64,000 bases of DNA from Bacteroidota bacterium (GCA_025963725.1 JAOQAE010000002.1:1005221-1069220); one strand, 5' to 3'; shown: positions 25,589-35,142, numbered from the stretch's first letter. The notes: generated by a model not told the origin, from the letters alone. Numbers and translations are program-made.

Positions 25589-27487
25589 ATGTGCGGAATT
25601 ACAGGGATAATAGCCTTCAATGAAAATGGGAAAAAGTATTTAAGCAAAATAAATACCGCTACCGCATGCCTTGAAAAGCGCGGGCCCGACGGCGATGGCA
25701 TTTACACACACAACAATGCTGCACTTGGCCACAGGCGCCTGTCGGTGATCGATACCAGCAGCCTTGCGGCACAGCCCTTTACCGATGCTTCCGGGAGATA
25801 CACCATTGTGTTCAACGGGGAGATCTTTAATTTTAATGAGCTCCGGGAACAGTTGCTTTCAAAAGGCATCCAACTTCGCTCGCAAAGCGATACCGAAGTG
25901 CTGCTGTACCTGTACATCCGCGATAAGGAAAAATGCCTCGAGCAGCTCGATGGCGAATTTGCATTTGCTGTTTATGACAGGGAAGAGGAAAAATTATTCC
26001 TCGCCCGCGACCGCTTCGGCATCAAGCCGCTTTACTTTTACCGCGATGAGGAGAAATTCATTTTCGCCTCCGAGCTCAAAGCCCTTATTGCTTTCGGCAT
26101 TCCCAAAACGATCGACCGCAGCTCGCTGCAAACATATCTTCACCTCAACTATATTCCTGCGCCCTACTCTATTTTTGAGAATGTGCAGAAGCTCGATGCA
26201 GGAAATTTCCTCAGCATTAATGCTGCTGCGGAGCTAAAAAAAGAAACCTACTATTCCATTCCTGAAACATCCGCAGCCAACAGCTCCCCGGATTACGAAG
26301 CTTCAAAAAAACAGCTGCGCAGCCTGCTCGAGCATTCGGTTCAGCAACGGCTTGTAGCGGATGTGCCCATCGGCGCTTTCTTAAGCGGGGGAATCGATTC
26401 GTCGATCATCACCGCCATCGCTGCGCGGCATACAAAGCACCTCAGTACGTTTTCCATCGGGTACAAGGACGAGCCGATGTTTGATGAAACGCATTACGCA
26501 AGGCTTGTCGCGAAGAAGCACAATACCGATCACACCGTTTTTGAGCTCAACAATGAGGATCTTTTTGGCGGGCTGCACCAGGTGCTCGATTACATCGATG
26601 AGCCTTTTGCCGATTCCTCGGCGCTTGCCGTGAGCCTGCTCTGCATGCATACAAAAAAACGAGTGACCGTTGCGCTTTCCGGTGATGGCGCCGACGAAAT
26701 CTTTGCAGGTTATAACAAGCACGCAGCGGAATTAAAGGTACGGAGCGGCGGCTTGAAAGCGTCGCTTGTAAAGGCAGCTCATCCCATCTTAAAGCAATTG
26801 CCTAAATCACGCAACAGCAAAGCGGGGAATACCATCCGCCAGCTCGAAAAGTTTGCGGAAGGCATGAAGCTCAGCGCGCCTGAACGTTACTGGAAATGGG
26901 CAAGGTGGGCTGGCTTCGAAGCGGGGCACATTTTCACAAATGCGTATTCCCAAAGCCTGCAGCCCGGTGAATATGAAAAAAGAAAAGCGGCGATCATCCG
27001 GAACATCAGCGCCGATTATAATTCCGTTCTGCATGCCGATATGAAGCTTGTGCTGGAGAACGACATGCTCGTAAAAGTCGACCGCATGAGCATGAGCAAC
27101 AGCCTCGAAGTACGCGTGCCATTCCTCGATCACAAAATTGTTGACTTCGCTTTTTCGCTGCCCGCCGCATTTAAGATCGACGGACATCAGCGCAAAAAGA
27201 TCCTGAAGGATGCCTTCCGCGACGACCTGCCTTCGGAGCTGATGAACCGCGGAAAGCAGGGCTTTGAAGTGCCCCTGCTCACATGGTTCCGTACGGAGCT
27301 CAAAAGTATGATCATGGACGGCCTGCTCAGCGAAAGCTTTATAAAAGAGCAGTCGATCTTTAACCCGGAGGCGATCCGGCAGCTGAAAACAAAACTATTC
27401 AGCAACAGTCCGGACGATGCCGTTGAAAAAGTATGGGCGCTGATCGTGTTTCAATACTGGTGGAAAAAGAATTACACAAATGACTAA
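25589..27487 (+). CDS. asnB: asparagine synthase (glutamine-hydrolysing)
   Basis: A 632-residue class II glutamine amidotransferase. The N-terminal nucleophile Cys2 (MCGITG), the glutamine-pocket RGPDGDG and the NGEIFN segment form the glutaminase half. The ATP-pyrophosphatase loop SGGIDSS is at 266-272. It makes an amide from a carboxylate using glutamine and ATP. In a polysaccharide operon such AsnB paralogues are often thought to amidate uronic acids of the glycan rather than make free asparagine; that is inference from context. Its stop overlaps the next gene by 8 bp. Confidence 0.92.
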   Translation: MCGITGIIAFNENGKKYLSKINTATACLEKRGPDGDGIYTHNNAALGHRRLSVIDTSSLAAQPFTDASGRYTIVFNGEIFNFNELREQLLSKGIQLRSQSDTEVLLYLYIRDKEKCLEQLDGEFAFAVYDREEEKLFLARDRFGIKPLYFYRDEEKFIFASELKALIAFGIPKTIDRSSLQTYLHLNYIPAPYSIFENVQKLDAGNFLSINAAAELKKETYYSIPETSAANSSPDYEASKKQLRSLLEHSVQQRLVADVPIGAFLSGGIDSSIITAIAARHTKHLSTFSIGYKDEPMFDETHYARLVAKKHNTDHTVFELNNEDLFGGLHQVLDYIDEPFADSSALAVSLLCMHTKKRVTVALSGDGADEIFAGYNKHAAELKVRSGGLKASLVKAAHPILKQLPKSRNSKAGNTIRQLEKFAEGMKLSAPERYWKWARWAGFEAGHIFTNAYSQSLQPGEYEKRKAAIIRNISADYNSVLHADMKLVLENDMLVKVDRMSMSNSLEVRVPFLDHKIVDFAFSLPAAFKIDGHQRKKILKDAFRDDLPSELMNRGKQGFEVPLLTWFRTELKSMIMDGLLSESFIKEQSIFNPEAIRQLKTKLFSNSPDDAVEKVWALIVFQYWWKKNYTND

Positions 27488-28640
27488 AATACTCCGCATC
27501 ATCAACCGCTTCAACTTAGGCGGGCCTACTTACAACGTGGCCTACCTGAGCAAATACATTTCGCCTGAATACGAGACCCTGCTTGTTGGCGGGGCGAAGG
27601 ATGAAACGGAGGAAAGCTCGGACTTCATCGTTAATAATCTCGGCCTGAAGCCGGTGATCGTGGAAGAGATGATGCGGGAGATCGACCTGAAGAACGATTA
27701 TGCCGCGTACAAAAAGATCAAAAAGATCATAGAGGAATTCCGCCCCGATATTGTGCATACGCATGCCTCGAAAGCGGGCACCCTCGGCAGGCTCGCCGCG
27801 GCATCCTGCAAGGTGCCGGTGATCGTGCACACCTTTCACGGCCACGTTTTCCACTCCTATTTCGGAAAGCTGAAAACGGCCTTTTACAAAAACATTGAAC
27901 GCTATCTTGCCCGGAGATCCACCGCCATCATTGCCATCAGCGAGATCCAGAAGCAGGAGCTGGTAGACATCCACAGGATCTGCCCCGCAGAAAAAGTGCA
28001 TGTAGTTCCGCTTGGCTTCGACCTCAGCCGGTTCCAGGAAAACCTCCCGGAGAAAAGAAAGAGCTTTCGCGAAAAATACGCGCTGGCCGATGACGAGATC
28101 GCCATCTCCATTATCGGAAGGCTGGTCCCTGTAAAGAACCACGCTTTATTCCTCGAAGCGCTGAAAGATGTTTCGGGAAAAACCACGAAAAAGATCAGGG
28201 CATTTATCATCGGCGACGGGGAAGCACGTGCCGCAGTGGAGGCAAAAGCGAATGAGCTGGGTATTGGCACGGGGCTACTCACATTTACCTCCTGGATCAG
28301 GGAGATCGATGTGGCGCTCGCCGGCAGCGACATTGTTGCACTTACCTCCTTTAACGAAGGCACGCCGGTAAGCCTCATCGAGGCGCAGGCAGCCAATAAG
28401 CCCATCGTCACCACCAACGTGGGCGGCATCGAAAACGTAGTGATCCCGGGGCAAACCGCCCTGCTGTGCAAAAACAACGACCTCCAGGAGTTCAGCGCAT
28501 CCCTGCTGAAGCTCGTGGAAGATGACTCGCTGCGGGCTTCCATGGCAGAAAAAGGCTGGCCGCATGTGCGGGAAAAGTTTCATTATACCCGCCTCGTTTC
28601 GGATATGGAAAAGCTCTATTCCGCCCTGCTCCGCAAGTAG
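27480..28640 (+). CDS. family 4 glycosyltransferase
   Basis: A 386-residue GT-B fold glycosyltransferase. The N-terminal Rossmann half has the G-G-P-T-Y-N-V acceptor loop, HTHASKAG and HTFHGHVFH. The C-terminal half has IIGRLVPVKNH and the E-x7-E motif EGTPVSLIE that holds the nucleotide sugar. It should add a sugar to a lipid-linked glycan on the cytoplasmic face of the inner membrane. It overlaps asnB by 8 bp and precedes the export genes, so it belongs to the surface polysaccharide operon. Donor and acceptor are unknown. Confidence 0.92.
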   Translation: MTKILRIINRFNLGGPTYNVAYLSKYISPEYETLLVGGAKDETEESSDFIVNNLGLKPVIVEEMMREIDLKNDYAAYKKIKKIIEEFRPDIVHTHASKAGTLGRLAAASCKVPVIVHTFHGHVFHSYFGKLKTAFYKNIERYLARRSTAIIAISEIQKQELVDIHRICPAEKVHVVPLGFDLSRFQENLPEKRKSFREKYALADDEIAISIIGRLVPVKNHALFLEALKDVSGKTTKKIRAFIIGDGEARAAVEAKANELGIGTGLLTFTSWIREIDVALAGSDIVALTSFNEGTPVSLIEAQAANKPIVTTNVGGIENVVIPGQTALLCKNNDLQEFSASLLKLVEDDSLRASMAEKGWPHVREKFHYTRLVSDMEKLYSALLRK

Positions 28641-28675
28641 TTCCATCAATTTTAAGGGCATTCGGGAATATTTAC

Positions 28676-28683
28676 TAAATTTG
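28676..28683 (+). promoter_or_regulatory. -7 promoter box TAAATTTG
   Basis: TAAATTTG fits the Bacteroidota -7 consensus and lies 22 bp before the export-protein ATG, in the 65-bp gap after the glycosyltransferase gene. It suggests an internal promoter for the export part of the operon. The -33 region lacks a clear TTG. Confidence 0.45.
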
Positions 28684-28705
28684 CCTGTTACAACAACAGA
28701 CCCTT

Positions 28706-29470
28706 ATGCGTAAACTGCTCTTATTTCTTGGAATTGCCCTGTTATTTTCGGGTTGCGGCTGGCTCAATCCCAATATCATGCTTCAAACCGACAAGGATTT
28801 TAAGTATACGAAGTTTTCGGACTCTGCAAATAACAAGGAATACAGGATCTCCCCGAACGATATCATCGAGTTCGGGCTCTACTCCAACGAGGGCTTTAAG
28901 CTTGTCGACCTTACCTCCCTAAACAATGCCAACATGGGATACCGCTTTGAGAACTCGCTGGAATACCTCGTGGAGACCGACGGAACCTGTAAGCTGCCGA
29001 TCCTCGGACGGATCAAGCTCAGCGGCCTTACCATCAAGGAAGTGGAAATGCTCCTCGAGGAAAAATATGCTTCTTACTACATCAAGCCTTATGTGCTCAT
29101 CAAAGTGCTCAACAAGCGCGTAATCGTGTTCCCGGGAAGCGCCGGCGATGCGAAAGTGATCCCGCTGCAGAACAACAATACCACGCTGATAGAGGCTATT
29201 GCCCTTGCCGGCGGTATTGCCGACGACGGAAAGGCCCGCAAGGTAAAGCTCATCCGTGAGAACGGCGACAAGCACGACGTGTTCCTGATCGACCTTTCAA
29301 CCATTGCAGGCATTAAGGAAGCAAGCATGGTGGTGCAGGCCAACGACATTATTTACATTGAGCCGAGAAAGAGGATCAGCTCAAAAGTTATCCAGGAGAT
29401 CGCTCCTGTAGTCAGCATTCTTACAAGTATTTTCGTCGTTATAACATACTCCAGGGCTATTTCCAAATAA
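28706..29470 (+). CDS. polysaccharide export outer-membrane lipoprotein, Wza-like
   Basis: A 254-residue lipoprotein. The signal ends with the lipobox F-S-G-C, C17 being lipidated. The mature part has a polysaccharide-export (Poly_export) domain (about 45-150; YRISPNDIIEFGLYSNEG and the GRIKLSGLTIKEVEMLLEE element) and an SLBB domain (about 155-230; IALAGGIADDGKARKVKLIRE). The C-terminus has a hydrophobic segment that could form the outer-membrane helix of the Wza barrel. It would form the outer-membrane channel for the glycan. It precedes the Wzc-like kinase by 15 bp. Confidence 0.92.
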   Translation: MRKLLLFLGIALLFSGCGWLNPNIMLQTDKDFKYTKFSDSANNKEYRISPNDIIEFGLYSNEGFKLVDLTSLNNANMGYRFENSLEYLVETDGTCKLPILGRIKLSGLTIKEVEMLLEEKYASYYIKPYVLIKVLNKRVIVFPGSAGDAKVIPLQNNNTTLIEAIALAGGIADDGKARKVKLIRENGDKHDVFLIDLSTIAGIKEASMVVQANDIIYIEPRKRISSKVIQEIAPVVSILTSIFVVITYSRAISK

Positions 29471-29485
29471 ATAGCCTAACCCGCG

Positions 29486-31918
29486 ATGCTCCAGGAAAAC
29501 ATTTCAAAGACCAACGACAACTTTGAACAATACAAAGAACGGATCTCAAACTTCAGCGGGGAGTTTGAGCTCGGCCTCTTTATTCATATTGCCCGCCGCA
29601 GCATTCTCTGGGTGATCGCCTTTTTCCTCCTCGCCTGGGCCGGCGCATTCATCTACCTGCGCTACACACAGCCGGTGTTCGAATCCTCCAGCGTGATCCA
29701 GCTGCAATCCAGCGACGAGGCTAACAAGATCCTGAACGTCAATAATTTTTATGAGAAAAGCGATGAGCTGGCAGAGGCCATCGAGCTGCTGCGCTCCAAA
29801 GTGTTCTTCGAGCGCGTGCTTACCAAATTGCCGCTCGAGATCCGCTATTACTCCGAAGGCACCTTCAAATCGAACGAGCTGTATACCGAATGCCCGTTCA
29901 CCGTTGAAACAAAGATCCTCGACCCGCAGATCGCCGGAACGAAGATCTATGTTGATTTCAACGACATCAGGAGCGGGGTCATCAATTACAAGCTGAAAGG
30001 CAAATCATACTCACAGAAATTCAAGGCCAATCAGCTGCTGAAGTTTGAACAGTTCGAAGTGAAGATCGCCGTAAGGAATTTCAGCGAGATCCAGTCGCAG
30101 CAAGACCTTGTGAAGCAGAACGCCTATTACTTCGTGTTCAACGACATCAACAGCCTCGTAGCCGAGCTCTATCCAAACCTCGAAGTGAAGCTGCTGAACG
30201 ATGCCGCCAAGACCATCCAGGTAGCCTTCAAGGATTTCAATGCAAAAAAGGCAACCGACATTGTAAGCATGGCAACGCGCGAATACGATAACTTCGATAC
30301 CGAGCGGAAAAGCGAAAGCTCTAAAAGCATCCTCGAGTTTATTGACCAGCAGCTGAACGTAGCTTATGAAAGGCTGAAGACCTCCGAAAATTCCATCCAG
30401 GATTTCAGGAAGGACAACCACATCATCAACAACCAGGATGAGCTGAAGGCCATCAACACCACACGGCTGAACGGCCTGCAGGATAAGATCATCCAGCTCG
30501 ACCTGGAAGAGAACATCCTGAAAAAGATCGCGGATAACATTTCCAAATCGAAAACGATCGATACCTACAAGATGATCGCGATGCTGGCCGGGACGGAATA
30601 TGAAGGCAAGATCTCCAATTCGGTAGACGAGATCAACAAGCTGCTGCTTGCCAAGGAAACTGCGCTTTATGCCGCAACACCCAACAACGAGGCCATCAAG
30701 AACATCGATTACCAGATCGGCATCCAGAAAAGGCAGCTGGTGGAAAGCCTCGACGCCATCCTGCAGAGCGTGGCTGAAAAGAAAAGATCCCTGATCTCTA
30801 AATCGGAGGAGTTTGCCGGCTCTTTTTCCAATTCTCCCGAGGATGAAGTGGAGTTTTCAAGGCTGCAGCGCCTTTTCACGATCAATGAAAAATACTACAC
30901 GCTTCTCCTCGAGAAAAAAACCGAATATTCCATTTCCATGGCAGGGCTGAAATCGCAGAACGTGGTGCTGGAAACCGCACGCGTGCCCAGCGCTCCGGTA
31001 TCGCCGAATAAAAGGATCACCATCATCGTGTATTCGCTCATTGCCGTATTGCTGAGCCTGGGGCTCATCCTGTTCCGCTACCTGTCGCACAACCAGATCA
31101 ATTCCCTCAACGAGATCACCAAGCATACGCAGGCCACCATCAGCATCCTCGGGATCGTTCCGAAATACAGGCAGCACATTCCGGTATCGCAGCTGCTCAT
31201 CGACAAAAGCCCGAAATCGCTTGTGGCGGAGGCATTCCGCTCTATCCGAACGAACCTCCAGTTCATTTCAAATACGCCCGGGCCGAAGATCATCGCCCTC
31301 ACCTCCACCATTTCAGGTGAAGGAAAAACATTTGTGGCGATCAACCTTGCAGGGATCATTGCATTTTCCGGCAAGAAGGTCATCATCCTGGATCTCGACA
31401 TGCGCAAGCCGAAGATCCACATCGGGTTCAATTCACAGAACTCCAAAGGGATGAGCACACTGCTGATCAATAAGGACAACCTTGCAGACACGATCCAGCA
31501 CAGCAGCCTCGAAGGCCTTGATTTCATTACGGCCGGGCCGATCCCGCCCAACCCTTCCGAGCTCATCATCAGCCCGAAAATGGAGGAGATCCTCGAAACG
31601 CTGAAAACAATGTACGATGTGATCATCGTGGACAATCCGCCGGTAGGCCTTGTAAGCGACGGGATCGCCATGATCCAGAAAGCGGATTACCCGATCTATA
31701 TTTTCCGCGCCGATTACTCGAAGCGGAATTTTATCCAGATAGTTGACAGGCTGTATAACGAAAGCAATATCAAGAACCTTTCCGTGATCCTGAATGGCGT
31801 TGACGTGGAGCGCAGAAGCTACGGGTACAACTACGGGTATGGATACGGTTACGGATATGGATACGGTTACGGATATTATGACGACAACACGAAGAAGAGC
31901 TCAAAAAAATCAACTTAG
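29486..31918 (+). CDS. Wzc-like tyrosine kinase with chain-length domain
   Basis: An 810-residue inner-membrane protein. An N-terminal Wzz domain (membrane segment about 40-62) is followed by a long periplasmic coiled coil (about 265-500) and a second membrane segment (about 512-534). The cytoplasmic BY-kinase has Walker A SGEGKT (609-614), Walker A' LDLDMRKP (about 635) and Walker B IIVDNPP (about 713). The C-terminal autophosphorylation cluster is an extreme Tyr-Gly tail (about 778-800, eleven tyrosines in twenty residues) coded by a tandem six-base repeat. It controls polymer length and export together with Wza. Confidence 0.93.
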   Translation: MLQENISKTNDNFEQYKERISNFSGEFELGLFIHIARRSILWVIAFFLLAWAGAFIYLRYTQPVFESSSVIQLQSSDEANKILNVNNFYEKSDELAEAIELLRSKVFFERVLTKLPLEIRYYSEGTFKSNELYTECPFTVETKILDPQIAGTKIYVDFNDIRSGVINYKLKGKSYSQKFKANQLLKFEQFEVKIAVRNFSEIQSQQDLVKQNAYYFVFNDINSLVAELYPNLEVKLLNDAAKTIQVAFKDFNAKKATDIVSMATREYDNFDTERKSESSKSILEFIDQQLNVAYERLKTSENSIQDFRKDNHIINNQDELKAINTTRLNGLQDKIIQLDLEENILKKIADNISKSKTIDTYKMIAMLAGTEYEGKISNSVDEINKLLLAKETALYAATPNNEAIKNIDYQIGIQKRQLVESLDAILQSVAEKKRSLISKSEEFAGSFSNSPEDEVEFSRLQRLFTINEKYYTLLLEKKTEYSISMAGLKSQNVVLETARVPSAPVSPNKRITIIVYSLIAVLLSLGLILFRYLSHNQINSLNEITKHTQATISILGIVPKYRQHIPVSQLLIDKSPKSLVAEAFRSIRTNLQFISNTPGPKIIALTSTISGEGKTFVAINLAGIIAFSGKKVIILDLDMRKPKIHIGFNSQNSKGMSTLLINKDNLADTIQHSSLEGLDFITAGPIPPNPSELIISPKMEEILETLKTMYDVIIVDNPPVGLVSDGIAMIQKADYPIYIFRADYSKRNFIQIVDRLYNESNIKNLSVILNGVDVERRSYGYNYGYGYGYGYGYGYGYYDDNTKKSSKKST

Positions 31919-31932
31919 TACTTTTTTAATTT

Positions 31933-32475
31933 ATGCAGGTTAAGCCAACAGAAATAGCCGGATTGCTTATTGTCCAGCCCAACGTTTTTGAAGATCACAG
32001 GGGATACTTTTTTGAATCTTACAATAAGGAATCGCTTGCAGCGCAGGGGATCCAGGCCTCTTTTGTGCAGGACAACCAATCGCTTTCCCAAAAAGGGGTG
32101 CTGCGCGGGCTGCATTTCCAGATGCCTCCCTACACGCAGGGAAAGCTGGTAAGCGTGATCAAAGGCGCCGTGCTGGATGTAGCGGTTGACCTGCGGAGAA
32201 GCTCGCCGACCTACGGCAGGCACGTGGCCATTGAACTGAACGAAAGGAACAAAACCATGTTCTGGGTGCCGGAAGGATTTGCTCACGGCTTTGTAACGCT
32301 GGAGGACAATACTATTTTCAGCTACAAATGCACGAACTTTTATCATAAGGAATCGGAACGCTCTGTTTTGTGGAACGACCCCGCGATCGGCATTCAATGG
32401 GGGATCGCGGACCCGGTGCTTTCCGAGAAGGACATTGCGGGAGTACGCCTGGAAGCATTCAATTCCCCGTTTTAA
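31933..32475 (+). CDS. rfbC: dTDP-4-dehydrorhamnose 3,5-epimerase
   Basis: A 180-residue cupin enzyme that converts dTDP-4-keto-6-deoxyglucose to dTDP-4-keto-rhamnose. The substrate and catalytic segments are present: D-H-R-G-Y-F near the N-terminus, V-L-R-G-L-H-F-Q with the catalytic His, VAVDLRRSSPTYG, and the P-E-G-F-A-H-G-F loop with the following C-terminal W-N-D-P. The other dTDP-rhamnose genes (rfbA, B, D) are not in this window. It lies 14 bp after the Wzc-like gene, in the same operon. Confidence 0.93.
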   Translation: MQVKPTEIAGLLIVQPNVFEDHRGYFFESYNKESLAAQGIQASFVQDNQSLSQKGVLRGLHFQMPPYTQGKLVSVIKGAVLDVAVDLRRSSPTYGRHVAIELNERNKTMFWVPEGFAHGFVTLEDNTIFSYKCTNFYHKESERSVLWNDPAIGIQWGIADPVLSEKDIAGVRLEAFNSPF

Positions 32476-32538
32476 AGGAGAAATTTTAAAGGAAAAATGT
32501 ATCCTTTTTTACTTAAACAAGTATACTGAAGCACAAAT

Positions 32539-33636
32539 ATGGACGGAAAGCTCTACCTGGTTCTTGTATATAGTTCCTATTTTATCAGTACTGTTATTCT
32601 CTCGTTCCTGATAAACGGACTTTTCTTAAAGTTTGCCTCTACGCTGGGCATCCGCAATGCCAATGAAACGGTGATCCGCTGGAGCCCGCAGGCCAAGCCC
32701 TCGCTGGGCGGCATTTCGTTCTACATCATTTTCCTGATCTCCATCGCGAGCTACCCTATCTTCTTCGAGCAGTCGAAAGTATTGTTCAGCAAGCCTTTGC
32801 TCGGCATCCTTGCCGCCTGCACCCTGGCCTTTTTAATGGGATTATCGGACGATGCCTACAACACAAGGCCGCTCCTCAAATTCATGATCCAGGTGGGCTG
32901 CGGGCTGATCCTCGTTTCCACCGGCACCTACATAAAATTCCTGTCCGGCAGCAACCCCGCACCCGAGCCGGCCAAGCTTTATTTTGATTACGCGCTTACG
33001 CTGTTCTGGGTGGTAGGACTGATGAACTCCATCAATATGCTCGACAACATGGATGGGATCACCACGCTCGTTTCGATCACGATCATCCTCAGCGCGCTGT
33101 TCATCCTTTACCTCAACAACGACAATTACAGCATTCACATCCTGCTGCTGATCGGCGTGCTTGCGGCGCTCATTGGCTTTCTTTTCTTCAACTGGCATCC
33201 TTCCAAAATGTTCATGGGCGATACGGGCAGCCAGTTCCTGGGCTTGTTCCTTGCCGCCATGGGCATTATTTATTTCTGGAACACACCCGATGTGCATGGC
33301 AAGCTCATCCAGTCGAAACAATTCTTTGTAACCATCCTCACCTTTGCCATCCCGATCATCGATACCACCACGGTGACCATTAACAGGCTCAGGAAAGGCA
33401 AATCGCCGTTTGTGGGCGGAAAGGACCATACCACGCACAGCCTGTTCTTTATGGGCCTTACGGAAAAGCGGATCGCTATTTTATATGTGGGCATCTGCTT
33501 CGTATCCATGTTCTTCAACCTGCTGATCATAAAATACATCGAGCATTGGGGATACCTTCACATCTTCCTGTTCACGGTATATTATGCCGCATTGTTCTGG
33601 TTCCTCTACGCACCTGCACGTAAACACAGCCGATAG
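32539..33636 (+). CDS. WecA/TagO-like undecaprenyl-phosphate sugar-1-phosphate transferase
   Basis: A 365-residue polytopic membrane protein of the MraY/WecA family, with about ten to eleven membrane segments. The catalytic cytoplasmic motifs are present: FLMGLSDDAYNTRP (the Asp-Asp pair), NMLDNMDGI, and MGDTGSQFLGL, followed by the carbohydrate-recognition loop GGKDHTTHSLF. It starts glycan synthesis by placing a hexosamine-1-phosphate on undecaprenyl phosphate. It is the likely initiating enzyme of this operon's polysaccharide. It is followed by the lytic transglycosylase after 2 bp. Confidence 0.92.
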   Translation: MDGKLYLVLVYSSYFISTVILSFLINGLFLKFASTLGIRNANETVIRWSPQAKPSLGGISFYIIFLISIASYPIFFEQSKVLFSKPLLGILAACTLAFLMGLSDDAYNTRPLLKFMIQVGCGLILVSTGTYIKFLSGSNPAPEPAKLYFDYALTLFWVVGLMNSINMLDNMDGITTLVSITIILSALFILYLNNDNYSIHILLLIGVLAALIGFLFFNWHPSKMFMGDTGSQFLGLFLAAMGIIYFWNTPDVHGKLIQSKQFFVTILTFAIPIIDTTTVTINRLRKGKSPFVGGKDHTTHSLFFMGLTEKRIAILYVGICFVSMFFNLLIIKYIEHWGYLHIFLFTVYYAALFWFLYAPARKHSR

Positions 33637-33638
33637 CC

Positions 33639-34724
33639 ATGTCAAAGGAAAACCGGGGCAAATTTATTCAGTATCTCCTGTCGCTTAAAAAGTACTGGGT
33701 GGCATCCGCCTGTTTCATTGTGCTCATCAGCGTGATCAAGCTGTTCAGCTACTCCATAAGCGATTCCATTTCCGACTCCGATTACGAGGATTACTTCAAT
33801 GCCAGCTATAAGGTATTCAGCATCCGCATCCCGAAGAACCTGAATTTTGCAGGCGAAAAGGTGCCCATCAATGATTTCATCGTGCGTGAGTCGATGGAAA
33901 AAGAGCTCATCATCAACACGTACTGGCAGTCGCAATCGCTGCTGCTGCATAAGCGCGCCAACCGCTGGTTCCCTGTAATAGAGCCTATCCTGAAGCAGAA
34001 CGGCATCCCGGAAGACTTCAAATACATCGCCCTCATAGAAAGCCAGCTTACCAATGCCGTTTCGCCGCAGGGCGCCACAGGATTCTGGCAGCTGGTGGAG
34101 CCTACCGCAAAAGGCTACGGACTGTCCATCAATGAAGAAGTGGACGAGCGGTATGATGTGGTAAGGTCCACACAGGCTGCCTGTAAATACTTTAATGAGG
34201 CATACAAAATCTTCAATAACTGGACGCTCGTTGCAGCTTCCTATAACCGCGGCATGGGCGGCGTGCAGGCTGCGCTCGATAAGCAAAAGGTGAATAACTA
34301 TTACGACCTGCTCCTTACCGAGGAAACCGCGCGTTACGTATTCCGCATCCTCGCCATCAAGGAGATCATTTCACGCCCTAAAGTGTATGGCTTCATCCTT
34401 CGCAAGAAAGACCTCTATCCGGTTGTCGCCACCAAAAAGATCACCATCGACAGCTCCATTTCCGACCTTGCCGTGTTTGCGATCTCGCAGAAAATAAACT
34501 ACAGGATCCTGAAAACCTTCAATCCATGGCTCAGGGCGAACACGCTTACCAATCCGGAGAAGAAGAAGTATACTATTGAAATTCCGAAAGGCAGCATCAA
34601 CATTTACGACCTCGACGGCAATTACGAAGGCAGCAATATCCTCAACCACAGGGATTCCGTGAACCTTGTGATCCCGAAGGAAGTGGTAAAGGATTCGCTG
34701 AAAAAGGAAGAACCTGCTAAATAA
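33639..34724 (+). CDS. lytic transglycosylase, MltD-like
   Basis: A 361-residue inner-membrane-anchored enzyme (membrane segment about 18-35). It has a family 1 SLT domain with the catalytic glutamate E134 in ALIESQL, then SPQGATGFWQL and AASYNRGMGG. It cuts peptidoglycan between N-acetylmuramic acid and N-acetylglucosamine, leaving an anhydro-muropeptide. The C-terminus (about 275-325) has degenerate LysM-like strands. Its place at the end of the polysaccharide operon, 2 bp after the WecA-like gene, suggests it opens the cell wall for export machinery or wall-anchored glycan. Confidence 0.9.
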   Translation: MSKENRGKFIQYLLSLKKYWVASACFIVLISVIKLFSYSISDSISDSDYEDYFNASYKVFSIRIPKNLNFAGEKVPINDFIVRESMEKELIINTYWQSQSLLLHKRANRWFPVIEPILKQNGIPEDFKYIALIESQLTNAVSPQGATGFWQLVEPTAKGYGLSINEEVDERYDVVRSTQAACKYFNEAYKIFNNWTLVAASYNRGMGGVQAALDKQKVNNYYDLLLTEETARYVFRILAIKEIISRPKVYGFILRKKDLYPVVATKKITIDSSISDLAVFAISQKINYRILKTFNPWLRANTLTNPEKKKYTIEIPKGSINIYDLDGNYEGSNILNHRDSVNLVIPKEVVKDSLKKEEPAK

Positions 34725-35067
34725 AATCTATAGCCGGGATGTTTTGCCCCTCTGGGGCAATGTTTCACGTCTGCTTTTCTTTCTACAGATGTTTGGCCTC
34801 TCTGAGGCCGAAACAATGCCTCAATTCAACTTTCATTCATTAACCTCCGGGCCTCGGAGAGGCCAAACATCCTTAAAAATTTATGCAGGCATGCCTGTCA
34901 TTGCCCCGGAGGGGCAAAACATTTTTCAACGATCATCCCATTTTATTTAACCTGCTTTTCTTCTGCCTAAATGCGGGTAATATTAAACAACCCTGTCAGG
35001 GTTTGAAACCCTGACAGGGTTCCGCTCCATATTCCGCTGCAATCTTGCATAAACCCTGATATTTTCG
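34725..35067. repeat. intergenic stretch of nested and single palindromes
   Basis: There is no gene here. Four hairpin units form a nested inverted arrangement at 34738-34923: TTTTGCCCCTCTGGGGCAAT (34742-34761), a TGTTTGGCCTCTCTGAGGC unit (about 34788-34807), then the inverse of each at 34851-34871 and 34900-34922. A separate perfect inverted repeat with 16-bp arms and a one-base centre (34989-35021; arm AACCCTGTCAGGGTTT) follows. The stretch could form strong RNA hairpins after the transglycosylase gene. Confidence 0.8.
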
Positions 35068-35075
35068 TATCTTTG
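35045..35075 (+). promoter_or_regulatory. uvrA promoter, -33 TTG and -7 TATCTTTG
   Basis: TTG at 35045-35047 and TATCTTTG at 35068-35075 are 20 bp apart, the spacing expected for the Bacteroidota primary sigma factor. The ATG of uvrA follows 67 bp later. This is the best-formed promoter in the window. Confidence 0.75.
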
Positions 35076-35142
35076 CAGTCCAAAATTACGCCCTTCCGGC
35101 CTTGGAAATTTTCAGTTTTTTAATTTGAATCGAAATCAATAA

